In this document: positions 1 to 8,994 of the stretch, piece after piece
Layout: every line of letters begins with the position of its first letter
How positions within the stretch are numbered: the stretch's first letter is position 1
Assembly (NCBI GenBank): GCA_018607905.1
Contig: JABBAP010000055.1
Location: 1-53,580, forward strand
Direction: 5' to 3'
Length of the DNA stretch: 53,580 nucleotides
Source of the DNA: Paracoccaceae bacterium
Lineage (GTDB): Bacteria; Pseudomonadota; Alphaproteobacteria; Rhodobacterales; Rhodobacteraceae
Program-made: the position numbers and the translations under genes
The notes under the pieces: generated by a model
Databases searched by the model: none
Seen by the model: the letters and a program-made list of their open reading frames with translations, nothing else
What the model was told of the DNA's origin: nothing

Positions 1-375
1 CGCCAGCTGAAAAGTTCGCCCAATGTGTTGCGTCGATCAGTTGAGCCCGCCGCCCTTTGATACCGGTTTCTGCACGGCAACAATTCGACATTGTGTGCGG
101 AAAACGGACTTTGACTGCAAAATCGCAATACTAGAAAGCGTGAGTGAAGCGCAGATATTCAATAAATTCATGCGCCCTGCCCCGCGTTTCTAGCCCGCAG
201 ATTCGCGAGTAGCTGACGATGTGGCTCTAAGTGTTTTTTCGTCCTAGGGGGCGTTAAAAGAGCAAATTGGGCCCTAAAAATTGAACCCTTTGTGGAAAAG
301 ATTACATCCGCTCCTTTAGCAACGGAATGCCACACGCGATATTTGCCCCATCAATTTTCAACCAGAAAACACTAC
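1..375. other. stretch without a recognisable gene
   Basis: No reading frame here resembles a protein I know. It lies immediately 3' of the truncated dehydratase gene. A plus-strand frame that begins near 292 runs antisense through the dehydratase 3' end and is treated as a shadow. No strong hairpin plus T-run, RNA gene or repeat was recognised. It may be decayed sequence like the neighbouring pseudogenes, but nothing in it proves that. Confidence 0.4.
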
Positions 376-2001
376 TCAATAGATTTCGGGCTCTTGGACC
401 GATGCCCCAAAATCTGTGCTCAGAAAATCAAAATCACACCCTTTATCTGCCTGTTTAACATGCTTGGAGAACACCCAACCATACCCCCGTTGATAGCGTG
501 GCTCAGGCTGTTGCCACTCGGATTGGCGGCGCTTCATTTCGGCGTCAGATATATCAACATCCAATCGTCGATTTGGCACATCAACGAAAATGATGTCATC
601 GGTTTGGACAAACGCTAGCGGTCCTCCGATAAAAGATTCTGGGGCAACGTGAAGAATACATGCGCCGTAACTCGTGCCGCTCATCCGCGCATCAGACAGG
701 CGAACCATATCACGATGCCCCTCGTTCAATAATTTTTGCGGCATCGGGATCATACCCCATTCGGGCATTCCCGGCCCGCCCTGTGGCCCAGCATTTCGCA
801 GGATCAAAACATGGTCTGGTGTGATTGCAGCATCTGGATCATCGGTGATCTCTTTCAACTCTGCATAGGAATTCGTCACCAAAGCAGGGCCGCGATGGGT
901 TAAGAATTTGGGGTCCATCGCCGCGGGCTTGATAACTGCACCGTCTGGCGCAAGATTGCCCTTTAGAACCGCCAGTGACCCTTCGTGGTAAACTGGGTTC
1001 GATAACGGGCGAATAACATCTGTGTTGTAATTTCGCGCCCCTTTCAGGCTCTCGCCTAATGGCTGCCCCGTCACTGTTAGGGCTGTCAAATCCAGCTTAT
1101 CCCCCAGCTCTTTCATCAGCACAGACAAGCCACCTGCATAAAAGAAATCTTCCATAAGGTATTCAGTTCCCGAAGGCCGAATATTGGCAATCACGGGTGT
1201 GGTGCGCCCGATTGCGTCTAGATCATCCAACTCCAAAGGAATGCCAGCCCGCCGCGCCATCGCGATCAGGTGGATGATCGCATTCGTCGAACACCCAGTC
1301 GCCATGGCAACTGTAACCGCATTTCGCGTGCTGGCCTCTGTGATGATCTTATCGGGCGTCAAATCCTCCCAGATCATATCAACGATCCGTCGCCCGCAGG
1401 CAGCGCTCATTCTTTGGTGGTTTACATCCGGTGCGGGGATGGATGATGCACCGGGCAAGCACATGCCCCAAGCATCGGCAATCGCGGTCATGGTGCTGGC
1501 GGTGCCCATGGTCATGCAATGGCCATAGGATCGCGCAATGCCCGCTTCAACACCTTGCCATTCCGCTTTCGTGATATTGCCAGCGCGCCGTTCGTCCCAG
1601 AATTTCCAAGCATCCGCGCCCGAACCAAGGGTCTTGCCTGCATAATTCCCTCGTAGCATCGGGCCAGCGGGCAGATAGATAAAGGGTAATCCCATCGACA
1701 CAGCCCCCATCACCAAAGCAGGCGTGGACTTATCACAACCGCCCATCAATACCGCGCCATCAACGGGATTTGATCGCAGAACTTCTTCGACCTCCATCGC
1801 AACCATATTTCGATACAACATGGCGGTGGGTTTAAGCAGTTGTTCCCCAAGAGAATGAGCAGGAATTTCAACTGGCATACCACCCGCTTGCAAAATCCCT
1901 TTTTTAACGAACTCAACCCGATCCCTAAAATGCATATGGCAGGGCTGTAAATCCGACCAAAATGGAAATTTTATTGTGTTTGAAACCAGAATAAATCCCA
2001 C
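376..2001 (-). pseudogene. IlvD/Edd-family sugar-acid or dihydroxy-acid dehydratase, 5'-truncated
   Basis: Members of this family dehydrate 2,3-dihydroxy acids or sugar acids with an Fe-S cluster in the cytosol. The readable frame is 541 codons from a GTG, but family likeness starts only at WSDLQPCHMHF (about residue 15). The cluster cysteines are present (C21 in PCHMHF, C89 in GCDKSTPA, C162 in GHCMTMGTAST), as is the rest of the fold to a normal C-terminus. What is missing is the N-terminal segment of roughly 40-50 residues that normally precedes the NTWSD-type motif. The codons between the GTG and W15 are the reverse complement of the adjacent cytochrome-like gene, so the GTG is probably not the native start. 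No ribosome-binding site was seen there. The exact substrate (branched-chain acid precursor, arabinonate or another sugar acid) cannot be told. It is called a pseudogene because the start and promoter region have been replaced; a functional truncated enzyme is possible but unlikely. Confidence 0.75.
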
Positions 2002-2865
2002 CGCTGAGGCTTATATTCTTGATGATTTTCTGCACACCTATTCTGGGCAAGTTGCCCACGGGACCAAACCTGTTTCTTTCCCTCAGGGTAAGATTGGAAA
2101 GGCAGCGACACCGGCGAGCGTTCTTATTAAAACGTCTTGGCAAATTCTGCCACCTACAGCGGATACCAACAATTACATTGTAAAAGACGGGCTCATTTAT
2201 GTGCCTGCGGGTCAAAGCGGGACTGGGCAAGATATGTGCCTGCAAGAACGTCTCGGGCTGGTTGGCATGCATATTGTTTCGCGCACACACAGCGGGAACG
2301 GTGATGAATGGTTGTGGACCACTTTTGAACATCGCAAGACAGCCCCAAAAGCAAAAAATTCGCGCCGTGTGAATGTTATTTTTTCCAAGGATCTTTTTCC
2401 TGGTGGATGTTCGGCGCCGCAAAAAGATACTGCTGGGCCGTATGTTCTGTTTGATCCAGATTGCCCTGATTGCACGCCAAACGAACCCCCAAATGGAAAC
2501 TTAAAATGGGCCAATACCCAGCCCTACGCGCGTACCAGCGAAAACCTTGTTTCTAATCCATCCCAAGTAGTTCGGTGTTGGGAAGTATTTGAAGGAACGG
2601 CAGAATTGAATGAAATGTGGCAAACGGAACTCATGGATACCCCGCTCAAAAACTATCAACTGATTTCAACGCAATGGCGTGGGGCAGACAAAAGCCCAAT
2701 GTTCGAACATGGCGAAGTACCTCGTTTTCTAACCAACACGACGATGGAAACTATCTTCAGGCAGATGACGACGGAACATGCCTTGGCTGCCGTGCTTCAG
2801 CAGAAACAAGCACGGGTCAAGATGCTAACTTTACGTTTTTATTGCGCGCGCCGAACGAAGAATAA
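1951..2865 (+). pseudogene. cytochrome-c-like protein of unknown function, truncated and frameshifted
   Basis: The readable part begins at about SDQNGNFIVFETRINP with no start codon or signal peptide in front of it, so the 5' end is missing. It continues through VKTSW-like (IKTSWQILPP) and GLVGMHIVSRT motifs, which I associate with a family of periplasmic heme-binding or cytochrome-family proteins of unknown role. At NTTMET (ending near 2751) the frame breaks. Adding one base between 2751 and 2752 would read NTTMETYLQADDDGTCLGC and then run to the TAA at 2863-2865, so a single-base deletion explains the break. The expected heme-attachment motif CXXCH reads CLGCR (CGT in place of a His codon). 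Loss of the 5' end, a frameshift and a lost heme ligand together make a pseudogene. The family assignment is moderate; the reading-frame evidence is direct. Confidence 0.65.
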
Positions 2866-2990
2866 TGACAGACAAAGGGCGATCTGACACTGAACGGTTT
2901 TTGTCCACGATATGGCGTTGCGTTTTGCACGCTTGTTCTTTGCGGCTCCGCTACAGTTTTGGCAGCCCAAAACGGCACTGGCACCTTTAA
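2865..2990 (+). pseudogene. fragment of a secreted-protein gene
   Basis: An ATG overlaps the preceding TAA as TAATG, as in translationally coupled genes, and reads MTDKGRSDTERFLSTIW. One frame further on, RYGVAFCTLVLCGSATVLAA then AQNGTGTFN follows, which looks like a hydrophobic signal segment with an AXA-type cleavage site. Joining them needs one indel near 2905. The sequence stops resembling a protein at about 2990, where the kinase gene's 3' end begins on the other strand. I read it as the remnant of the gene that followed the cytochrome-like gene in one operon. No family could be named, and the fragment is short enough to be coincidence. Confidence 0.3.
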
Positions 2991-2997
2991 TTCTCGG

Positions 2998-3597
2998 TCA
3001 AAAAATCAGATCGGCGGGCGTCTTTGATTGCTGCACCAATCTGGCGTTGGGTAGATCATTTTCCTTGGCACGCAAAATAGCCATTGTCTTATCAAGCCCG
3101 TAGCACAACCAGCGGTCAACTAAGCGGCACCGCAATGTATGAATTGGTGTATCGAGAAAGATAGAGAAATCCCAAAGCCCTGCCAATTCAACCCAATTTG
3201 GATGGTCCAAAAGAAGATAATTACCTTCGACTAATATAGTTTCATCAGTGGCTAATACCGCCCCGCCATTTGGAACAACGCAATCGTTTGCGCGATCAAA
3301 GGTTGGAAATTCGGTCTCTTTCCCACCGCGTATCAGTTGGATAATCGCGATAAAACCGGCAACATCGAATGTCTCTGGCGCGCCTTTGCGAGCTAGCAGA
3401 TCTTGTTTCTTGAGGTCTTCATTGTCGAGGTGGAACCCATCCATTCACACAACGCAGGCGTTCGCTATACTTTGGCCAAGTTTTGATGCTAAAGTGGATT
3501 TACCACTCGCAGGTCCACCAGAAATTGCAATAATTCGTCTGCCATTGCGCAGCGACACCGCAGAAATCTGTTCAATGAGGGCTTGATGATCTATCAT
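2998..3597 (-). pseudogene. P-loop nucleoside/sugar kinase-like gene with in-frame TGA
   Basis: The full frame starts at ATG 3597 (MIDHQALIEQ) and contains the Walker A sequence GGPASGKSTLASKL, then ACVV, an in-frame TGA at 3445-3447, and then MDGFHLDNEDL in the same frame to a normal end. The layout (P-loop, MDGFHLDN, EGNYLLLD, LVDRW) is that of the uridine-kinase/phosphoribulokinase-like family, which includes FrcK-type kinases beside sugar transporters. The TGA sits exactly between two conserved segments and splits the P-loop from the rest. The internal ATG just after the stop could restart translation but would lack the ATP-binding loop. The product would be cytosolic; the substrate is unknown. 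Either a nonsense mutation or a sequencing error could produce this. Confidence 0.7.
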
Positions 3598-3628
3598 ACG
3601 CTGCCTATTTCATTCGTCGCTTGTTTGA

Positions 3629-5315
<1,687 letters not shown>

Positions 5316-5319
5316 TTAA

Positions 5320-5451
5320 GGTGGTGAGTTTGCCAAGGACGTCAAGCCTGATGTCACCTTTTCAGTCTTTGATGCAAGAAAGGAAACGCGAACCAAGCCC
5401 CATTCTGAAAAATGGCGCGGTAACATCCGTGTGATTCAGGACTTATTTTGA
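5320..5451 (+). pseudogene. 3' fragment of an unidentified coding sequence
   Basis: After an in-frame stop at 5317-5319 a frame of 43 codons runs to TGA 5449-5451. Part of it reads AKDVKPDVTFSVFDARKETR and later EKWRGNIRVIQDLF. The composition is protein-like and there is no start codon with a ribosome-binding site, so it looks like the end of a gene whose 5' part is gone. It is followed by a terminator-like hairpin. I could not assign a family. It lies between the phosphoglucomutase and the Rrf2 gene in the otherwise non-coding 395-base gap. Confidence 0.3.
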
Positions 5452-5540
5452 AGCAGCCACGTGAGGCGATCACCTCTCGAGGGTAGGCCATTTCTTTGAG
5501 TGCGTAAAATCGCATTTTCGCGCATTCGCTTCGTTAAGGG

Positions 5541-5578
5541 AGTGCGGAAAACAGCACTGGTTTTTGCGCACTGTTTTT
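5541..5578 (+). terminator. terminator-like hairpin
   Basis: AGTGCGGAAAAC and GTTTTTGCGCACT can pair with one irregularity around the loop AGCACTG, and the right arm is followed by a run of T. It would terminate plus-strand transcription about 90 bases after the coding fragment that ends at 5451. It lies about 75 bases upstream of the Rrf2 gene, so it would also insulate that gene. Confidence 0.4.
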
Positions 5579-5653
5579 GACGGCACATTATCTTTGCCGC
5601 GCTGATTTAATTACGCACTTTAGGTACCAATTAAAATGATGTAAGAAACCGGC

Positions 5654-6133
5654 ATGCAACTTACAAAATTCTCAGATTACGCACTTCGCATTCTTCTTCA
5701 TTTGGCTTTGGCTGACGGAAGATTGATATCGACAAAGGATATCGCAGAAATCCACAGCGCCAAATACAATCACTTGGCCAAAGTTACCCAGTGGCTTGCA
5801 GCGGAGGGGCTGATTGAGGCAATTCGCGGCCGTTCGGGCGGGATGCGTTTGGCGATTGCAGCTGAAAATATCAACATTGGCAAGGTTGTCAGAAAACTGG
5901 AAGGTCGCTCTTCGCTTGTTGAGTGCATGCAAGAAGATGGTGGCAATTGCCGACTATCCAAAGCCTGTGGATTGTCGATTGCGCTTACAAAAGCCCAAGA
6001 TGCATTTTTCGACGTCCTTGATGAATTTACCTTAACTGATCTAATTCTTGCACACCCCAGCATGACCGATCTTCTGCTGAGCATTCATCCAGATGGCGCA
6101 AAACCTTTGGCGGGATCGGGCCTGTCAAATTAA
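5654..6133 (+). CDS. Rrf2-family Fe-S transcriptional regulator, NsrR-like
   Basis: A cytosolic DNA-binding regulator of 159 residues, the normal length for the family. The N-terminus MQLTKFSDYALRILLHLAL and the wing region (IRGRSGGMRLA) are the Rrf2 winged helix. Three cysteines follow in CMQEDGGNC and SKAC (about residues 92, 100 and 106), the arrangement that holds an Fe-S cluster in NsrR- and IscR-type members, so it probably senses nitric oxide or iron/redox state. The spacing between the first two cysteines (seven residues) is slightly longer than in the NsrR proteins I know, so the NsrR label is tentative. The ATG is preceded by a weak purine-rich site and an AT-rich stretch that may hold its promoter. 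No nitric-oxide gene is nearby; the next gene downstream is a ChaC protein, so the target is not evident from context. Confidence 0.85.
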   Translation: MQLTKFSDYALRILLHLALADGRLISTKDIAEIHSAKYNHLAKVTQWLAAEGLIEAIRGRSGGMRLAIAAENINIGKVVRKLEGRSSLVECMQEDGGNCRLSKACGLSIALTKAQDAFFDVLDEFTLTDLILAHPSMTDLLLSIHPDGAKPLAGSGLSN

Positions 6134-6208
6134 AAACTGTCGCTAGAATTTGCTGATTTGGGTTAAAAACCGCTGGCCCCACCGGTGCATAACTGACTAA
6201 ATCGTCTG

Positions 6209-6961
6209 ATGAACTTTGCACACCATGTCTTTCGCCACACGCCAGCCTTGCGCGGTCTGATCACTCCGCCTGACGCGTCTGAAATGCGTTTTGGACAAGA
6301 CCGTTTTGCTGAATTGGATATTCAGGCAGAGGCCGAGGGTTGGCCAGCAGGTTGGCGAATGGAGCACGACGCCCGTGAAGCAAACCGGAAAACAATCCTT
6401 TCTGGGCGGTTGGAGCAGGATCTTTGGGTGTTCGCCTATGGGTCGCTCATTTGGGATCCAGCGGTTCAGGTGGAAGAGTATCGATACGGTGCGTTATCTG
6501 GTTGGTGCCGCAATTTCTGCATGCGACTTGAAGGCGGGCGCGGTAGCCATGAGCAACCAGGATTGATGGCAGCGCTGGACGAGGGCGGAAATTGTGACGG
6601 CATTGTTTTTCGTATTCCAGCAGCGCTGGTGGAACGCGAAACCGAATTTATGTGGCGACGAGAGATGTTTTCTGGCGCCTATCGCCCGATCTTTCTTGAG
6701 GTTGCAACACCGCAGGGTTCGGTTGACGCGCTTGTATTTGTAATGGATCGCGCAAATCGCCGTTACATGCCAGAACTGCCCCAAGAGGATGCCGCCCAAA
6801 TGATCGCGGTGGCCGAGGGCGGGTTGGGCACCAATTTCGACTATTTAGACTCGCTGGTTCGCCATCTCGATCAACTTGGTATTCAAGACGGCGACATGCA
6901 GCAATTGCACGCGCGCGCCGATGCACACCGCCTCAAATCGCCTTTGGCTGACACGGCGTAA
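6209..6961 (+). CDS. ChaC-type glutathione-specific gamma-glutamylcyclotransferase
   Basis: ChaC enzymes cleave glutathione to 5-oxoproline and Cys-Gly in the cytosol. The signature VFAYGSLIWDP lies at residues 74-84, and the acid of the WRREM segment (about residue 152) is the likely catalytic glutamate. The 250-residue length is normal to slightly long because of a 70-residue N-terminal extension seen in alphaproteobacterial members. The gene starts about 75 bases after the Rrf2 gene on the same strand and may be co-transcribed with it, which would connect redox sensing to thiol turnover, though that is only inference. A small gap separates it from imuA. Confidence 0.88.
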   Translation: MNFAHHVFRHTPALRGLITPPDASEMRFGQDRFAELDIQAEAEGWPAGWRMEHDAREANRKTILSGRLEQDLWVFAYGSLIWDPAVQVEEYRYGALSGWCRNFCMRLEGGRGSHEQPGLMAALDEGGNCDGIVFRIPAALVERETEFMWRREMFSGAYRPIFLEVATPQGSVDALVFVMDRANRRYMPELPQEDAAQMIAVAEGGLGTNFDYLDSLVRHLDQLGIQDGDMQQLHARADAHRLKSPLADTA

Positions 6962-7010
6962 TGACGGCACAAGCGTTTTACATATTTTCTTAGGGTGCTA
7001 AGGTTTGGCC

Positions 7011-7565
7011 ATGCTCGGTCCTGATCTGCAATTTTTCCCACCACCCAACGCCCGCACCCACGAGGTTTGCGGGCCTGGCGCGTATGCTTTTGCCTTTGTG
7101 CTTGCCGCGCGGCTTGGCGGGCATTGCATGTGGGTGCGCGGAAGGTCGGACGCCACTCAAATCAACCCAAATGGGTTTGCCGAGTACATCGCCCCATCCG
7201 AATTGACATTCTGCAACACCAAAGACCAAACCCAAACCCTGGCTGTCGCCGAGGAAGCGCTCCGTGCTGGGGTTGTCTCGTTGGTGGTGATGACCCCCAA
7301 TAAACCGTTGGGTTTGACCCAAGGACGGCGCTTACAGCTTGCTGCGCGTGATGGGAAATCCACTGGCTTGGCCATAATTTCCGAAGGTATGGGCAGCAAT
7401 GCAGCAGAAACTCGCTGGCGCTGTACGCCTGTGTTTAGCTCTGGGGACTCGACACTGCACAAATGGGAACTTATAAAGAACAAATCGGGAACATTGGATA
7501 TTTGGTATGTTTGGTGGGATACAGCGTCGCGTCGCCTCATTATGGTTCCCCCGGCTATCGAGTGA
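7011..7565 (+). CDS. imuA: ImuA, RecA-like accessory protein of translesion synthesis
   Basis: ImuA is a RecA-related accessory protein that works with ImuB and DnaE2 in damage-induced mutagenesis. The protein is about 184 residues, short like other alphaproteobacterial ImuA, and its identity rests mainly on its position directly before imuB and dnaE2 plus segments such as HEVCGPGAYAFAFVLAARLG and MTPNKPLGLTQGRRLQLAAR. A TTG at 7005 could also start it, but the ATG at 7011 is better placed behind an AAGG. Its end overlaps the start of imuB by 59 bases, so translation is probably coupled. I saw no GTTC-N7-GTTC LexA box just upstream. Confidence 0.8.
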   Translation: MLGPDLQFFPPPNARTHEVCGPGAYAFAFVLAARLGGHCMWVRGRSDATQINPNGFAEYIAPSELTFCNTKDQTQTLAVAEEALRAGVVSLVVMTPNKPLGLTQGRRLQLAARDGKSTGLAIISEGMGSNAAETRWRCTPVFSSGDSTLHKWELIKNKSGTLDIWYVWWDTASRRLIMVPPAIE

Positions 7566-8994
7566 GCGGGTTCTGCGGCGTTGCCCGCTGAATGGGCCCT
7601 TTGCCCTGACCCAAAAACAGAGCAACACCAATCGGCTTTATTGCCTCAACACTGAGGCCACGCGTCAGGGTTTACATCAGGGCATGTCCCATTCTGATGC
7701 GCGCGCCTTCTGTCCCAGCTTGCAGACGGCACCCGTTGATCTTTTACAAGAGCAGCGTTTTTTGCAGACACTGCGCCGCTGGGCCACGCGGTATTGTCCT
7801 TGGGTCGGAATAGAAGGCCGCGATGGGCTGGTGCTGGATATCAGTGGGTCTGTTCATCTTTTTGGCGATGAAGAGGACATGCTGAGCGATATGCGCGCGC
7901 GCTTGATGCGGGCGGGCCTGTCGGTACAGATCGGACTGGCCAACACACGTGGGGCCGCCTGGGCACTGGCGCATTATGGTGAGGGAATAGCGCCAGCCAG
8001 CGACATGTTATCTGCGCTGCAGAACCTACCTATTGCGGCCTTACGACTGGATGAAAAAACCTCCACGGCTTTGGTTCGTCTGGGGCTGCGCAAGGTTGGC
8101 GAACTAGCCGCTGCACCGCGTGCCCCACTGACCCGTCGTTTCGGGCCGGATGTGGTGATGCGGCTGGATCAGGCTTTGGGGCAGCAACCCGAGGAAATCA
8201 TGCCGCTGGCTGAAGCGCCCCATTACGGCGTGCGCATAACATTGCCAGAACCGATTGGCCTCATTAGCGATGTGATGGCCGGTACTCAGCGGCTTTTGAT
8301 CCAGCTTTGCGCCAAGTTGAAGGCACAGGACATGGGCGCGCGGGTTCTTACAATCACATTGCGCCGCGTGGATCAGGAAAACCAAGACGTCGAATTGCGT
8401 CTGGCGCGCCCTTTACATGATCCTCATCGTATCTTGCCCTTGTTTGAACGTGGGCTGGCCGAGGTGGATGCGGGTTTTGGCATTGATCAACTCAGACTTG
8501 AAGCCACCCAAGTTATGCCCCTGCCCTCACAGCAGATCACACACGCTCCTCAAAGGCATATGGGACACAAGGGGCAATTGGAGGATCTCATCACCCGGAT
8601 CGGCACAAGGATCGGGCTGGAAAACATCCAGCGCTTCCTGCCCGCTGACAGCCATATCCCAGAGCGCAGTTTTGTCATCGCGCCAGCCGCCTATTCAGAA
8701 CCCGCCAGCAGTTGGGTCTGCCTAAACCCACGCCCGCTATGCCTGTTCCCGCCCGAGGCGATAGCAGCCAATGGTCCACAGCCGCCCACACGATTTCGCT
8801 GGCGGCGCATGTCGCTGATTACAGGCCGTGCGACTGGCCCTGAACGTATTGCCCCTGAATGGTGGCTTGAGGACGACAATTGGCGATCAGGTTTGCGCGA
8901 TTACTGGCGCGTAGAAACCACGCAAGGACGACGGCTTTGGTTGTTTTACACGCCCCAAAACCCCGGGTGGTACGTGCAAGGGGAATTTCCATGA
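7507..8994 (+). CDS. imuB: ImuB, Y-family-like polymerase subunit of the mutasome
   Basis: ImuB resembles Y-family DNA polymerases but in studied cases acts as the hub that ties DnaE2 to the sliding clamp rather than as a polymerase. The 495-residue protein starts with RRVASLWFPRL, has a helix-hairpin-helix-like region (LVRLGLRKVGELAAAPRAPL, about residues 185-205) and a C-terminal tail ending in WYVQGEFP, all typical. The gene starts inside imuA and its TGA shares bases with the dnaE2 ATG (ATGA at 8991-8994), so the three genes form a tightly coupled operon. Confidence 0.9.
   Translation: MFGGIQRRVASLWFPRLSSERVLRRCPLNGPFALTQKQSNTNRLYCLNTEATRQGLHQGMSHSDARAFCPSLQTAPVDLLQEQRFLQTLRRWATRYCPWVGIEGRDGLVLDISGSVHLFGDEEDMLSDMRARLMRAGLSVQIGLANTRGAAWALAHYGEGIAPASDMLSALQNLPIAALRLDEKTSTALVRLGLRKVGELAAAPRAPLTRRFGPDVVMRLDQALGQQPEEIMPLAEAPHYGVRITLPEPIGLISDVMAGTQRLLIQLCAKLKAQDMGARVLTITLRRVDQENQDVELRLARPLHDPHRILPLFERGLAEVDAGFGIDQLRLEATQVMPLPSQQITHAPQRHMGHKGQLEDLITRIGTRIGLENIQRFLPADSHIPERSFVIAPAAYSEPASSWVCLNPRPLCLFPPEAIAANGPQPPTRFRWRRMSLITGRATGPERIAPEWWLEDDNWRSGLRDYWRVETTQGRRLWLFYTPQNPGWYVQGEFP

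Noticed and set aside
292-618. Open frame of 108 codons on the plus strand
   Set aside because: It runs antisense over the dehydratase 3' end, has no ribosome-binding site and resembles no protein.
3445-3447. TGA read as selenocysteine in the kinase gene
   Set aside because: The family has no selenocysteine at this place, the position precedes a conserved MDGFH motif, and no selenocysteine-type hairpin was seen after it; a nonsense change is simpler.
8880-8990. Longer DnaE2 N-terminus starting inside imuB
   Set aside because: The extra codons overlap imuB in another frame and resemble nothing; the ATG at 8991 overlaps the imuB stop as expected for coupled genes.
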